Part shown: piece after piece, positions 9,622 to 21,277 of the stretch | Numbering within the stretch: position 1 is the stretch's first letter | How the letters are laid out: every line of letters begins with the position of its first letter | Origin: Pseudoalteromonas sp. OOF1S-7 | Lineage (GTDB): Bacteria > Pseudomonadota > Gammaproteobacteria > Enterobacterales > Alteromonadaceae | Assembly (NCBI RefSeq): GCF_022347765.1 | Contig: NZ_JAKRFZ010000007.1 | Location: forward strand, 62,001 to 126,000 | Reading direction: 5' to 3' | Length of the DNA stretch: 64,000 bases | Notes under the pieces: generated by a model | What the model saw: only the letters and a program-made list of their open reading frames with translations | Database searches by the model: none | What the model was told of the DNA's origin: nothing | Program-made: the position numbers and the translations under genes

Positions 9622-9975
9622 GTGGCACGCCGACTTTATCAATGCCTGTTATTACTCTCTCTGGCCGTTTGCACTTTTTTGTTTGCCAAAGAGATCCAAA
9701 CCAATCAAGTTGTTAGATTTGAACACGCCGACAAGATCGCCCATTTTGGGGTATTTTTCGTGCTGGCGTTTTTCTCTCACCATGCATTTCGATTTAAGGT
9801 TTGGTTTCACCTGCTACTACTGACACTCTACGGTGCCGGTATTGAGTGGATGCAAGACACACTTCCCTATCGTCAGGCATCCTGGGGAGACTTTGTTGCG
9901 GATCTTGCGGGCGCCGTCAGCTATTTTTTGCTCTACTGGGTTTACTGCCGTAAAACCGGAAAGCCCTATGCCTGA
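9622..9975 (+). CDS. VanZ-like membrane protein
   Basis: This is a 117-residue integral membrane protein with about four hydrophobic helices and the VanZ-family signatures: HADKIAHFGVFFVLAFF (first conserved helix with DK..HF) and YGAGIEWMQDTLPYRQASWGDFVADLAGA (E/Q, R, D residues near the fourth helix). Start choice: a TTG at 9610 is in frame, but the GTG at 9622 is preceded five bases earlier by GGAAG, so it is preferred. The stop overlaps the next gene by eight bases, implying translational coupling. VanZ confers low-level teicoplanin resistance in enterococci; small stand-alone relatives are widespread and their role is unclear. Confidence 0.85.
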   Translation: MARRLYQCLLLLSLAVCTFLFAKEIQTNQVVRFEHADKIAHFGVFFVLAFFSHHAFRFKVWFHLLLLTLYGAGIEWMQDTLPYRQASWGDFVADLAGAVSYFLLYWVYCRKTGKPYA

Positions 9976-10891
9976 AGTATTCATTGTCGGCAAAGGGGCC
10001 GTCGGTTTATTACTGGCCGAGCGACTGGCAAAAACCCATTCCGTTACCCTGATCACTAGGTCGCCAACACAGACCGTTTTTGCTCAACATGCCGAATGTA
10101 CTCGTCCTCTCGCGGTCAAATGCCTGAGCTGGCAGGAGCTGGCAAAACGGAACACCCGCATTGCTTTGTGCATCGTGCCCGTCAAATCGTATCAACTCAG
10201 TGCCGCATTTGCGACGCTCAAACCACACCTTAGTCCGGATGCCAACGTTATTTTCAGCCATAACGGGATACAGGCACTTGAGCCAGTTAGGGCTGAATTA
10301 TCTGCTCAGCAGGGACTCTTTTTTCTGTCCACCAGTATGGGAGGCTGGAAACCTAACGCTCACACCGTCGCATTCACCGGCCCGGGTTTAAGCGTCTTTG
10401 GCCCCTGTAATTCAATCGCTCAACAGCGAGTGTCATCATTGTTTGATACGCTGATTAAGCCTCACTTTACCCCCGCACAGTTGTCCGACGATATTCAGCT
10501 ACTACGCTGGCAAAAGCTGTGCGTTAACCTGGCCATTAATCCACTCAGTGCCCTGGCCGGACAGAAAAATGGTCGCCTGCGCGCCCCCTGTTATGCGTCG
10601 GAAATTTTGGGAGTACTCAGTGAAGCGTGTACCGTTGCCAACCACATGGGTGTGCCTCTGAAACTACATGAAGAGCTGCAACGGGCGTATCAGGTTATGA
10701 CGCTTACCGCTGACAACTTTTCGTCTATGGCACAGGATGTGAAACATCAAAGACGTACTGAGGTAGACGCGATGTGTGGCTATATTGTTGAGCAGGCAAA
10801 GCAATATGGACTATCCGTGCCGCACAATATGAAATTATTAACCAGTATACGAGCGTTGCACCCGGCAGAGAACAAAGCAGAATTGGGCTGA
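9968..10891 (+). CDS. panE: 2-dehydropantoate 2-reductase family protein (PanE/ApbA)
   Basis: The 307-residue protein shows an N-terminal Rossmann nucleotide-binding motif (VGKGAVGLLLAERL, GxGxxG), the mid-domain phrase VIFSHNGIQ, and the C-terminal catalytic-lysine region WQKLCVNLAINPLSALAG typical of ketopantoate reductases. PanE reduces 2-dehydropantoate to pantoate with NADPH in the coenzyme A pathway. coaD, another coenzyme A gene, lies about 2.5 kb away. The ATG at 9968 overlaps the VanZ-like stop. A longer frame back to 9833 is only the shadow of that gene. Some family members act on other 2-keto acids, so the exact substrate is inferred. Confidence 0.85.
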   Translation: MPEVFIVGKGAVGLLLAERLAKTHSVTLITRSPTQTVFAQHAECTRPLAVKCLSWQELAKRNTRIALCIVPVKSYQLSAAFATLKPHLSPDANVIFSHNGIQALEPVRAELSAQQGLFFLSTSMGGWKPNAHTVAFTGPGLSVFGPCNSIAQQRVSSLFDTLIKPHFTPAQLSDDIQLLRWQKLCVNLAINPLSALAGQKNGRLRAPCYASEILGVLSEACTVANHMGVPLKLHEELQRAYQVMTLTADNFSSMAQDVKHQRRTEVDAMCGYIVEQAKQYGLSVPHNMKLLTSIRALHPAENKAELG

Positions 10892-10912
10892 GCATCAACG
10901 CTTTGCTCAGCC
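10886..10912. terminator. possible hairpin between convergent panE and thiI
   Basis: An eight-base perfect stem GGCTGAGC/GCTCAGCC with an 11-base loop overlaps the panE stop codon. There is no clear T-run, so termination is only a possibility. Confidence 0.35.
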
Positions 10913-10934
10913 ACGGTTAGAAGTGAGGGTTGTG

Positions 10935-12392
10935 CTATGGACGATATACTCTGACGTTCGCAAAGCCGTTTTCGTGCAGGATCAATGCCTGTAACTGGCT
11001 CATCACACCTTTATTGCAGAACAGGTAGTAGTCTTTGTCCTGTGGCAAGTCACCAAACTTAGTGGCCAGGCGGAAAAACGGCAAATGGATCACTTCAATC
11101 CCATCCAGCTCAAGCGGCTCAGCATCTTCTTCTTCCGGGGAGCGAATATCGACTACCACGGCACCCGCTGGCAGGTCGCTGACATTTTCTGCTTCTTTGA
11201 CTTCTTCTTTTGCCTCGGCTTCTATCTCGCGGATGTCTTTGACAACGGCATTTTCAACCACAGTATCCAGTACATCAAAGTCGAACTTACTTTCTTCCGC
11301 TTCGATTTTTTCCAGCTTAGCTTTGACCGTCGGTTTTTTCGAGATCACACCGCAGTATTCTGGCATCGACTCCGCCATTTCACAGGTGCCAATCTGGCGT
11401 GCAATACGAATGATCTCTTCTTTATCATATTGGATCAGAGGGCGCAGGATCAGCGTTTCCGTCACACGGTCAATCACATTGAGGTTCGCCAGCGTCTGAC
11501 TGGACACCTGACCAATACACTCACCGGTTACCAGAGCCTGAATACCAAAACGCTCAGCAACGGCCGACCCGGCTCGCATCATCATTCGCTTAAGCACGAC
11601 GCCCATCTGACTACTTTCGATGTTTTCCAGAATCTCAGCAACCACAGGCTCGAAATCAACCGTGATAAACCGCACTTTGTGGGTTGAGCTGTATTGCTTC
11701 CAAATATAATGGCTCACCTGTTTAACCCCAATCTCGTGCGCTGCTCCCCCCAGGTTGAAGAACAGGAAGTGTGTTCTCGCGCCTTTGCGGATCATCTGGT
11801 AGCTGGCCACGCCCGAGTCAAACCCGCCCGACATTAAGGACAGCACATCTTCTTGAGTTGGCAGTGGGAAGCCACCCATACCTAAGTGCTTGGTTGTGAC
11901 GATATAAGCGCGGTCACCTTTTACTTCAATCTTGACCGTGACATCTGGCTTGCGTAACTGTACCCGGGCTCCCGGCACATGCTGATTCAGACCACCGCCG
12001 ACATACCTTTCCACATCACTGGAGGTAAAATCATGATCACCCTGGCGTTTAACGCGCACGCAGAACGTTTTGTTTTCGATTTGCGGGCCCACCAGCGGCA
12101 GGGCTTTTTGATAAATGTCGTCCAGGGTTTCAAACGTGGTTTCCTGTACTTCCAGAAACTGAACTATACCCGGAATACGACCCAGACCACTGATAAATGC
12201 TTTACGGATCTTCGGATCTTCGCTTTGCGTCACCACAGTGATGTTGTCCCAGTTGTTCTTTACCGTCACTTTTTCATCAAAGCGGCTCAGCACCAGTTTA
12301 ATGTTTCGCTCGAGTACCATAGTAAAACGTTTGCGAACCGATTTACTTTTGATCACGATTTCGGGGTGCAATTTGACGATAAATTTAAACAT
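10935..12392 (-). CDS. thiI: tRNA 4-thiouridine synthase / thiamine sulfur-transfer protein ThiI
   Basis: ThiI makes 4-thiouridine at position 8 of tRNA and supplies sulfur for the thiazole of thiamine. The 485-residue protein has the N-terminal ferredoxin-like/THUMP region ([20 protein letters not shown]), the ATP pyrophosphatase P-loop [10 protein letters not shown], and a C-terminal rhodanese domain with the sulfur-carrying cysteine in [11 protein letters not shown]. This is the long, rhodanese-bearing form found in enterobacteria and vibrios. The ATG at 12392 matches the family start; an in-frame ATG eight codons upstream lacks a ribosome site. Between PP-loop and rhodanese domains is a Glu/Ala-rich linker ([14 protein letters not shown]). 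Confidence 0.95.
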   Translation of the reverse strand: MFKFIVKLHPEIVIKSKSVRKRFTMVLERNIKLVLSRFDEKVTVKNNWDNITVVTQSEDPKIRKAFISGLGRIPGIVQFLEVQETTFETLDDIYQKALPLVGPQIENKTFCVRVKRQGDHDFTSSDVERYVGGGLNQHVPGARVQLRKPDVTVKIEVKGDRAYIVTTKHLGMGGFPLPTQEDVLSLMSGGFDSGVASYQMIRKGARTHFLFFNLGGAAHEIGVKQVSHYIWKQYSSTHKVRFITVDFEPVVAEILENIESSQMGVVLKRMMMRAGSAVAERFGIQALVTGECIGQVSSQTLANLNVIDRVTETLILRPLIQYDKEEIIRIARQIGTCEMAESMPEYCGVISKKPTVKAKLEKIEAEESKFDFDVLDTVVENAVVKDIREIEAEAKEEVKEAENVSDLPAGAVVVDIRSPEEEDAEPLELDGIEVIHLPFFRLATKFGDLPQDKDYYLFCNKGVMSQLQALILHENGFANVRVYRP

Positions 12393-12518
12393 AGAAGTCA
12401 CTCTTGGTTTGGACATGAATGCGCAATTGGCGCGCCGGTAACGGGCGCGCGATTATAGCAGACTTATTAAAGACTAGGAAATATACAGAGGATAACCAGC
12501 TTTTTCTGGTGTGCGGGG

Positions 12519-13175
12519 TCAGGCTATGCTGGGCAATGCGGCATCTGCCATGGCCTGATAGTGCTGCTGTAATTGTTCAATTTTGTCCCGGCTGAGTGAG
12601 GTAGCATAGGGTTTGAACAACATTAATACCTTTACAATACCATTATAGATATCTTGTTGTTCAAGTACGCCTGTCATTCTGCGCGCTTTAACATACGGTG
12701 TCCAAAAGCTCACCACCATTTTCAGCATATGCGCCAGCTCATTGGCGTCGTCATTACTGATAGCAATCACTTCAGCCTCACGTAACCCGATAACAACGGC
12801 TTTTACCTGGTCAAACAGTCGTGCCTGAAACGCAATGTAATCTTTTTTAAGGACATCGTCACGCGCCAGAATATCATTCAGATTGTCGTAGAAAAAATGG
12901 TATCGCCACATCAACTCAAATAACGAATCAAGGTACTGAGTAAGCTGCTCAACCGGCTCGTCATGAGCGGCTAACGGTTTAAAGTGAGTGCTGAGGTGCT
13001 CGCTGTACAGAGCAAAAATATTGCGGATGATGTCTTCTTTATTTTTAAAGTGGTAATACAGGTTACCTGGACTGATCCCCATGTTGGACGCAATGTGATT
13101 GGTGGTGATTGTTCGCTCGCCATGTAAGTTAAACAAAGCAATGCTGGTACGAATAATTTTTTCCTTGGTGTTCAT
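12519..13175 (-). CDS. TetR/AcrR family transcriptional regulator
   Basis: This is a 218-residue one-component repressor. Residues 1-50 form the TetR helix-turn-helix (TITTNHIASNMGISPGNLYYHFKNKEDI), where GNLYYHFKNK is the diagnostic recognition helix. The remaining 165 residues are the variable all-helical ligand and dimer domain, ending with the segment LSRDKIEQLQQHYQ. It is divergent from coaD across a gap of 176 bases. That gap contains an imperfect inverted repeat (TTGACC TTTC GGTTAT, near 13214) that could be its own operator. Ligand and targets are unknown; nearest candidate targets are itself and coaD. Confidence 0.88.
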   Translation of the reverse strand: MNTKEKIIRTSIALFNLHGERTITTNHIASNMGISPGNLYYHFKNKEDIIRNIFALYSEHLSTHFKPLAAHDEPVEQLTQYLDSLFELMWRYHFFYDNLNDILARDDVLKKDYIAFQARLFDQVKAVVIGLREAEVIAISNDDANELAHMLKMVVSFWTPYVKARRMTGVLEQQDIYNGIVKVLMLFKPYATSLSRDKIEQLQQHYQAMADAALPSIA

Positions 13176-13318
13176 ATTCGGTTCTCTGATAACACGTAAT
13201 TAATGAGGCAATATTGACCTTTCGGTTATAACGCACAGTGAAAATAGCACTAAATGGGAATAACATTAAATTTTCATTTTGAAATCAGACCAGTGATATT
13301 GTGCCGCAAGCTTGATAA

Positions 13319-15195
<1,877 letters not shown>

Positions 15196-15196
15196 A

Positions 15197-15230
15197 TAAG
15201 CTAAAGCGCCTTAGTTGGCGCTTTAGCTTA
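15197..15230. terminator. strong bidirectional terminator
   Basis: A perfect 14-base stem (TAAGCTAAAGCGCC with its complement) around a six-base loop TTAGTT lies between the convergent Wzi-like and argH(A) genes. Flanking A/T bases allow both directions. Confidence 0.85.
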
Positions 15231-15241
15231 TCACTGTGGAT

Positions 15242-17107
15242 TCAGGCCACAAACTGACAGGGAATACGTGCGGGCTCAGCAGCCTGCAACATAAACTCCA
15301 TCGCCACTTCATCACAGTTATTTTTACGCAGGCACAATTCACAATCTTTCATGACTTTTTCCGGCAAGCTGTCCTTGTTGCAGCCGCTAAAGCCTTGTTT
15401 GTCGAAAAAGCCGGGCACCCGGGTCAGCACGATCACCCGCTTTAACGCCAGTCGCCTGGCTTTATCCAGCAAATGCGAGACCAGCAACTGCCCCTGGCCT
15501 TTCACCTGCACCGACGGATCGACCCCGAGTGAGCGGATCTCGGCCAGCCCCGTGTCATAAATATACAGCGACGCACAGCCGGTGACCTTGCCATCAACCT
15601 CAGTCACAGCAAACTCATTGATACTGTGGATCATATCGCTTTTGGCCCGCGGCAGGTTTTCTCCAACTTTGGCCCAGTACTGGATCAACCCAGCAATGGC
15701 TTCAACATCGTTTAAGGTGGCGTCACGTACCGTGATTTGCTGTTTTTTTTTCGCCGCTCCTATGGCCGCTGACACCTGCGCCACTGAAGTGCCGCCTTTC
15801 GCACTGCGTGCTGCAATGCAGGCATCCAGTTGTAATACCGGGTAAACATCCTGCTCTATCTGTGCACAGACCGACTGAAATTGCGCCAGGCTGAGATCTT
15901 CCAGATTTTTTTGCTCACTCAGGGCCAGCTGTACCAGCTGACCGACGATGTGATGCCCTTCACGAAACGGGATGCCTTTAGCAACCAGGTAATCGGCCAG
16001 CTCAGTGGCATTGGCATGCCCGCCCTGCGCCGCATGCTTGGTTTTATCGCCATTTACTCTCACACTTTCAATGCAGGACTGAGCCATATGCAGCGCCGCC
16101 AGCCAGGTTGGCATGGCGTCAAATACGCCTTCTTTGTCTTCTTGCATGTCTTTGTTGTAGGCCAGCGGCAGTGCTTTTAACGTCATCATCATGGCGCTGA
16201 AAGCCCCAAACACACGGCCGGTTTTACCCCGGATCAGCTCCAGCGCATCGGGGTTTTTCTTTTGTGGCATTAAAGACGAGCCGGATGTGACATTGTCGCC
16301 CAGCTCAATAAAGCCCGCCTCTCCGGAGTTATAAAAAATCATGTCCTCGGCAAGGCGCGACAAATGCAACATGGAAATAGACGCACAGCTCAGTAATTCC
16401 AGCACAAAATCCCGGTCCGACACGGCATCCAGGCTATTGCGGGTGGCGCAGCGAAAGTTCAGTTCCGCAGCCAGCTGCTCTCTGTCGATATTGTAGGCAG
16501 TCCCCGCCAGTGCGCCACTGCCAAGCGGGCATTCATTCAAGCGTGTCACGGCATCCTGCAGGCGCGAGGTGTCACGTTCCAGCATCTCCACATAGGCCAT
16601 GCACCAGTGGCTGAACAACACAGGCTGTGCCCGTTGCAGGTGGGTATAGCCCGGCAAAATGGTGCCCAGCTCACGCTCTGCCAGCGCAACAAAAGCCGCT
16701 TTAAGCGCCCCAAGCGCTTCGAGCAGGGTGCCAGCCGTGTCACGGCACCATAACCGAAAATCGGTGGCCACCTGATCGTTACGGCTGCGTCCGGTGTGGA
16801 GCTTTTTGCCCAGATCGCCCACTTTGTCGATAAGACGGGCTTCCACATAGGAGTGAATGTCTTCATACCCTGCCGTCGCAATGGCATGCGGATCAGCACT
16901 GGCCTCGTCCAGTAACGCCTGCAAAGCTGCCACCAGCTCGGCATGTTCATCAGCGCTCAAGACCTGCACTTGTTTGAGCGCACCCGCCCAGGCTATCGAG
17001 CCAACAATATCCTGCTCAGCCAGCTGATAGTCAAACGGCAAGGAATCATTAAATTGTTTAAAGGCCGCATCCGGCCCAGACGAAAAGCGTCCACCCCACA
17101 GTGCCAT
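15242..17107 (-). CDS. argH: argininosuccinate lyase fused to N-acetylglutamate synthase, ArgH(A)
   Basis: The 621-residue protein joins two enzymes. Residues 1 to about 450 are argininosuccinate lyase, with the fumarase-superfamily signature [15 protein letters not shown] and [12 protein letters not shown]. It splits argininosuccinate to arginine and fumarate. After a linker (GAAKKKQQ, about 451-457) comes a GNAT domain of about 160 residues with the acetyl-CoA loop [10 protein letters not shown] and the closing [18 protein letters not shown]. This is the short ArgA type that acetylates glutamate, the first step of the pathway. The fusion is known from Moritella, Vibrio and relatives. It is the last gene of argCBFGH. 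A run of nine A residues at the linker is noted separately. Confidence 0.95.
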   Translation of the reverse strand: MALWGGRFSSGPDAAFKQFNDSLPFDYQLAEQDIVGSIAWAGALKQVQVLSADEHAELVAALQALLDEASADPHAIATAGYEDIHSYVEARLIDKVGDLGKKLHTGRSRNDQVATDFRLWCRDTAGTLLEALGALKAAFVALAERELGTILPGYTHLQRAQPVLFSHWCMAYVEMLERDTSRLQDAVTRLNECPLGSGALAGTAYNIDREQLAAELNFRCATRNSLDAVSDRDFVLELLSCASISMLHLSRLAEDMIFYNSGEAGFIELGDNVTSGSSLMPQKKNPDALELIRGKTGRVFGAFSAMMMTLKALPLAYNKDMQEDKEGVFDAMPTWLAALHMAQSCIESVRVNGDKTKHAAQGGHANATELADYLVAKGIPFREGHHIVGQLVQLALSEQKNLEDLSLAQFQSVCAQIEQDVYPVLQLDACIAARSAKGGTSVAQVSAAIGAAKKKQQITVRDATLNDVEAIAGLIQYWAKVGENLPRAKSDMIHSINEFAVTEVDGKVTGCASLYIYDTGLAEIRSLGVDPSVQVKGQGQLLVSHLLDKARRLALKRVIVLTRVPGFFDKQGFSGCNKDSLPEKVMKDCELCLRKNNCDEVAMEFMLQAAEPARIPCQFVA

Positions 17108-17131
17108 GTTACTTTACTCCTCTGATCACCG

Positions 17132-18346
17132 TTATTTAACCGACTTTTGCTTGTTCAATGCCGCAATACGACTGGACAAAGAGAACAGGCGGATAAAGCC
17201 TTCGGCATGAGACTGATCGTACACATCGTCCTCACCGAACGTCGCAAACGCTTCGCTATATAAGCTGTTCACCGAGCGCTTTTGTACCGCACTGACCTGA
17301 CCTTTATACAGTTTCAGCACCACCTCACCGCTGGCCACCTGCGCCAGTGACTGGGCGGCCGCCAGCAAAGAATCTTTTAACGGGGTGAACCAGCGTCCGT
17401 CGTACACCAGGTGCGCAAACTCATTGGCCACGGTTTCTTTCCATTTACGGCTGGCCTTGTCCAGTACCAGCTCATCAATGGCCTGAAGTGCTGCCACCAT
17501 CACAGTGCCCCCCGGGGTTTCGTAACAGCCGCGCGACTTCATACCCACCAAACGGTTTTCAACGATATCAATGCGGCCCACACCATGTTTAGCGGCAATT
17601 TCATTGAGCGTCAGCAGGCAGTGATAAGGACTGAGGTTTTGACCATTCACTGCCACCACCTGACCGGCCTCAATCTGTACACTGACCAGTTCGGCTTCAT
17701 CGGGCGCCTGCTCAGGTGAAACCGTCCAGGTCCAGACCTGCTCGCTGGGCTGATTCCAGGGATCTTCCAGCTCGCCGCCTTCGTGAGAAATATGCCACGC
17801 ATTGGCATCACGGCTGTAGATTTTGGTAGCAGAGGCGGCGCAAGGAATGTTGCGCTCGGCCAGATAATCCAGCAAGGATTCCCGGCTCGACAGCGACCAC
17901 TCCCGCCATGGCGCGATGACCTCAAGGTCCGGCGCCAGCGCGGCAAAGCAAGATTCGAAACGCACCTGATCATTTCCTTTGCCGGTACAGCCATGGGATA
18001 GCGCATCCGCGCCTACTTTGCGCGCTATCTCAACCTGCGCTTTGGCGATAATTGGCCGCGCCATGGAAGTCCCCAACAGATAAGTGCCTTCGTAGATCGC
18101 GCCACTTTGCAAGGTTGGATAAATGTAATCACTCACCAGCTCGGCCTTTAAATCGACGATATGACATTCGCTGGCACCTGACGCCAGGGCTTTTTCTTCG
18201 ACGCCCTGAAGCTCTTCTTCACCCTGACCGACATCGGCAACAAAGGCGACCACTTCACAGCCGTAATTTTCTTTTAACCAGGGCACAATGGCCGACGTAT
18301 CCAGACCACCTGAGTATGCCAGAACAACTTTTTTAATCTTTTTCAT
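17132..18346 (-). CDS. argG: argininosuccinate synthase ArgG
   Basis: ArgG condenses citrulline and aspartate using ATP to give argininosuccinate. The 404-residue protein starts with the nucleotide-binding PP-loop [19 protein letters not shown], and contains [13 protein letters not shown] and [20 protein letters not shown], all hallmarks of the short bacterial ArgG type. It lies 31 bases downstream of argF and 24 bases upstream of argH(A), in the middle of the arginine operon. No irregularities seen. Confidence 0.97.
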   Translation of the reverse strand: MKKIKKVVLAYSGGLDTSAIVPWLKENYGCEVVAFVADVGQGEEELQGVEEKALASGASECHIVDLKAELVSDYIYPTLQSGAIYEGTYLLGTSMARPIIAKAQVEIARKVGADALSHGCTGKGNDQVRFESCFAALAPDLEVIAPWREWSLSSRESLLDYLAERNIPCAASATKIYSRDANAWHISHEGGELEDPWNQPSEQVWTWTVSPEQAPDEAELVSVQIEAGQVVAVNGQNLSPYHCLLTLNEIAAKHGVGRIDIVENRLVGMKSRGCYETPGGTVMVAALQAIDELVLDKASRKWKETVANEFAHLVYDGRWFTPLKDSLLAAAQSLAQVASGEVVLKLYKGQVSAVQKRSVNSLYSEAFATFGEDDVYDQSHAEGFIRLFSLSSRIAALNKQKSVK

Positions 18347-18377
18347 GATGTTTACCTTAATACTTAATTCTATTGGC

Positions 18378-19298
18378 TCAGACGATTTGTTTATTCATAA
18401 GCGCCAGTAACAGGGCGTTTTGCGCATGCATACGGTTTTCTGCCTGTTGCAGGATCCGCGCTTTAGGGCCGTCCATCACCTCTGAGGTGATCTCATAGCC
18501 CCGGTGCGCAGGCTGGCAATGCAGCACGGTGCTGGCCCCGGTTTGTTCGAGTAATGCCTGATTGAGCTGATAGGGCATAAAGGTGGTTTTTGCCTGCTCC
18601 AGTGACGTGTCGCTGCCCATTGAGACCCAGGTATCTGTGTACAGGGCGTTGGCACCGGCCGCGGCTTCAATGCGGTCGCTGATCAGCACAGATGCCCCAT
18701 TAACCGCCGCGATTTGCTCCGCCTGCTTAACGATCTGTGCATCGGGCGAATGGCCTTTCGGGCACACAGCCACAAAGTCGGCCCCCAGTGTTGCCGCCAG
18801 CAGCAATAAAGACTGACAGACATTGTTGCCCTCACCCAGATAAGCCAGTTTGATCTGGCTGACGTCGCCAAACACCTCCTGCAGGGTCAGAAAATCGGCC
18901 AATGCCTGACAGGGGTGATAGAGATCGCACAAGCTGTTCACCACCGGAATTGATGAGTGCTCAGCCAGCACCTCCAGGGTGTGGTGAGAAGAAACCCGCG
19001 CCACCAACGCATCGGCCCAGGTGGCAATATTGAGCGCAAAGTCCTGTACAGATTCACGACTGCCCATGGCACCGTTTTGCTGGTCCAGATAGACCGCATG
19101 ACCGCCCAGCTTGTTAATGCCAATATCAAACGACAAACGGGTTCTGAGGCTGGGTTTTTCGAATAGCGTGACCACAGATTTTCCCGCCAGTGCGTGGGCA
19201 AATTCCTGCGGCTGTTGTTTCATATCGCTTGCAAGGGCAAGCAGTTTAAGTGCCTGGCTTTTATTAAATTCCAGACCAGTAATAAAATGACTCGACAT
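18378..19298 (-). CDS. argF: ornithine carbamoyltransferase ArgF
   Basis: ArgF makes citrulline from ornithine and carbamoyl phosphate. The 306-residue protein has the aspartate/ornithine transcarbamylase architecture. The carbamoyl-phosphate motif reads [12 protein letters not shown] (Leu where the textbook motif has STRTR). Also present are [14 protein letters not shown] and the C-terminal loop [12 protein letters not shown] (Gln where HCLP is usual). The SLRTR form occurs in several OTCase lineages, so function is probably intact. Position between argB and argG supports ornithine, rather than acetylornithine, as substrate, and argE for deacetylation is present next door. It has normal length and no frameshift. 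Confidence 0.93.
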   Translation of the reverse strand: MSSHFITGLEFNKSQALKLLALASDMKQQPQEFAHALAGKSVVTLFEKPSLRTRLSFDIGINKLGGHAVYLDQQNGAMGSRESVQDFALNIATWADALVARVSSHHTLEVLAEHSSIPVVNSLCDLYHPCQALADFLTLQEVFGDVSQIKLAYLGEGNNVCQSLLLLAATLGADFVAVCPKGHSPDAQIVKQAEQIAAVNGASVLISDRIEAAAGANALYTDTWVSMGSDTSLEQAKTTFMPYQLNQALLEQTGASTVLHCQPAHRGYEITSEVMDGPKARILQQAENRMHAQNALLLALMNKQIV

Positions 19299-19306
19299 AA
19301 AGCTTC

Positions 19307-20089
19307 CTAAGGTAAAATTTGGGTTCCGACATGTTGCCCCTCTAGCAGGGCAAGCAGGTTAGCTGGCTTTTGCCAGCTCGAGATATACACCCCGCGTCGT
19401 AAATGTCGGGCAGCGTGAAGACTGGTCTTAACTTTGACCTCCATCCCGCCCACAATCACCTTTTGTGCTATCAGTTGTTCTATCTGGGCGCTATCTAATT
19501 GCGCCAGCGGCTGACCTGCGCCATCTAATACCGCCTCTACATCGGTCATAAAAATCAGTTCAGCGCCCAGCTGATGTGCCAGCGCTGCGGCCGCTTCGTC
19601 GGCATTGACGTTAAACAGTGCGCCATCTGCGCTTATGCCAATCGAGCTCACCAATGGGGTTCGTCCGTCTGCCAGCAGCCCGGGTAGCAAACTGTCGCCC
19701 TGCGGCTCACAGGTGCCAACCTGCCCCAGGGCCTTGAGTTTTTGCCTGGTCATCAGGCCCGCTTCATACAAACTGAGCCCAACCGGTCTTAACCCCGCCG
19801 TGATAGCCTGGGCCATTAATTGCTTGTTGGCACACCCGGCCAGTGCGCCCACAATATAAGGCATTTGCGCTTTAGGGCTGATCCGCAACCCCTGGTGTTT
19901 AGCAGTGGCAAACCCGGCGTCATTAAGCCAGCTATCCACGAGCGCGCCTCCGCCATGTACCACCACAAAACCTTGTGTATGGCCTTGTTGTGCACGCGCA
20001 TTCAGTGCACTGAATAAGTCATGGGCGGCCTGCTCTGAATTAAGCACCGCACCACCAAGTTTGATCACCCAGATTTTTTTATCTGTCAT
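19307..20089 (-). CDS. argB: acetylglutamate kinase ArgB
   Basis: ArgB phosphorylates N-acetylglutamate. The 260-residue amino-acid-kinase-fold protein shows the N-terminal KLGGAVL loop, the FVVVHGGGALVD glycine loop, and FNVNADEAAAALAHQLGAELIFMTDV, which carries substrate- and ATP-binding residues. It is of the short, E. coli-like, arginine-insensitive length, without the N-terminal extension seen in arginine-regulated hexameric forms. It is three bases downstream of argC and eight bases upstream of argF, so the operon is tight and likely coupled. Confidence 0.96.
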   Translation of the reverse strand: MTDKKIWVIKLGGAVLNSEQAAHDLFSALNARAQQGHTQGFVVVHGGGALVDSWLNDAGFATAKHQGLRISPKAQMPYIVGALAGCANKQLMAQAITAGLRPVGLSLYEAGLMTRQKLKALGQVGTCEPQGDSLLPGLLADGRTPLVSSIGISADGALFNVNADEAAAALAHQLGAELIFMTDVEAVLDGAGQPLAQLDSAQIEQLIAQKVIVGGMEVKVKTSLHAARHLRRGVYISSWQKPANLLALLEGQHVGTQILP

Positions 20090-20092
20090 GGT

Positions 20093-21103
20093 TTACCCCA
20101 CTAACCCTTGCTCATGGGGATACCGACTGGCCAGATTCATGCACTGCAGCGCCTGCCCTGCCGCCCCTTTGAGTAAATTGTCTATCGCCACTGTGACAAT
20201 CAGTTGCTGCCCCTGTTGCTGCCAGCCAATATCGACAAAGGCACGGTTTGCCACTCCTTTTATTGACGGCATGCTGGCCCCTTTGAGGCGGATCAGCGGT
20301 TCGTCTGCCAGCACCTGATAGGCCTCTGCAACCTGGTGCTCAGAGACATCCGGTTTGAGTGAGACATAAATGGTTTCCAGAATTCCCCGCGGGAAATTAC
20401 CCAGATGTGGCGTAAACAGCACAGGGTGCGCGAGGTAGCGTTCAATTTCCGGGGTATGACGATGATTAAACAGCCCATAAGGCGCCAGAGACACTTCGCA
20501 AAAGTGGGTGTTCAGGCTGGCTTTGCGGCCCGCACCGGTGACACCCGACACGGCATTGATAATAATGGTGCTGTCACTAAGTAAGTCGGCCTGTTTTAGC
20601 GGCTTAAGCGCATTTAGCGCAGCGGTTGGATAGCACCCGGGCACCGCCACCAGCTGAGCTTCGCTCAGGGAATCGCCGTACCACTCGACCAAGCCATACT
20701 GCGCCTTATCGAGCCACTGCGAGTAAGGGTGGCTAAAGCCATAGTATTGTTCGTAATCTGCGCTGTTTTTAAGCCGGTAGGCCCCGGACAAGTCGAAAAC
20801 TTTTTTGCCCATGTTCAGAAAGGTTTGGGCCAGCTCTACGCTTACCTTATGGTCGGTACAAAGGCAGACATAGTCGACATCGCTGTCGGCTATGTCTGCA
20901 AACGCCTCATTCGTCAAAGGAAGCAGGGAGACATCAAGTAAACCTGTATGTTCAGGATATAACTCGCTCAGACACTTCCCTTTATCCAGGCTGTGCGCTG
21001 ACACATAACAGCCACTGAGATTCAAACCCGGGTGACGGGCCACTAAGCTGGCCAGCTCTGCGCCGCTATATCCGCTGGCGCCAACAATTGCTACGTTAAA
21101 CAT
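20093..21103 (-). CDS. argC: N-acetyl-gamma-glutamyl-phosphate reductase ArgC
   Basis: ArgC reduces N-acetylglutamyl phosphate to the semialdehyde with NADPH. The 336-residue protein begins with a Rossmann motif (VAIVGASGYSGAELASL) and has the active-site cysteine in VAVPGCYPTAALNAL. GVTGAGRKAS, HRHTPEI and HLGNFPRGI complete the family pattern. It is the first gene of the minus-strand argCBFGH(A) operon, divergent from argE across 174 bases that contain an ARG box. Confidence 0.97.
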   Translation of the reverse strand: MFNVAIVGASGYSGAELASLVARHPGLNLSGCYVSAHSLDKGKCLSELYPEHTGLLDVSLLPLTNEAFADIADSDVDYVCLCTDHKVSVELAQTFLNMGKKVFDLSGAYRLKNSADYEQYYGFSHPYSQWLDKAQYGLVEWYGDSLSEAQLVAVPGCYPTAALNALKPLKQADLLSDSTIIINAVSGVTGAGRKASLNTHFCEVSLAPYGLFNHRHTPEIERYLAHPVLFTPHLGNFPRGILETIYVSLKPDVSEHQVAEAYQVLADEPLIRLKGASMPSIKGVANRAFVDIGWQQQGQQLIVTVAIDNLLKGAAGQALQCMNLASRYPHEQGLVG

Positions 21104-21202
21104 CGATAACTCTTTAAACTAAAGTGAACACAAAGACCTTATATTTGCTATTGATGAGCTTATCGTCGCATTGTTGCACCCTCTATATTTATGCTAAAAA
21201 AA

Positions 21203-21237
21203 TGAATTGATATTCACCTTACATACATATAGATTTT
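21203..21237. promoter_or_regulatory. ARG boxes between argC and argE
   Basis: 21203-21216 reads TGAATTGATATTCA, a perfect palindromic match to the ArgR half-site core TGAAT-N4-ATTCA. A weaker copy at 21224-21237 (TACATATAGATTTT) lies exactly 21 bases further centre to centre, the usual spacing for paired ARG boxes bound by the ArgR hexamer. A third partial match (TGAATAAATATTTT) is at 21251-21264, next to the argE ribosome site. Repression of both divergent operons by arginine-bound ArgR is inferred. Confidence 0.8.
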
Positions 21238-21277
21238 TATGCAACAGGTTTGAATAAATATTTTTAGGATAAACGTC

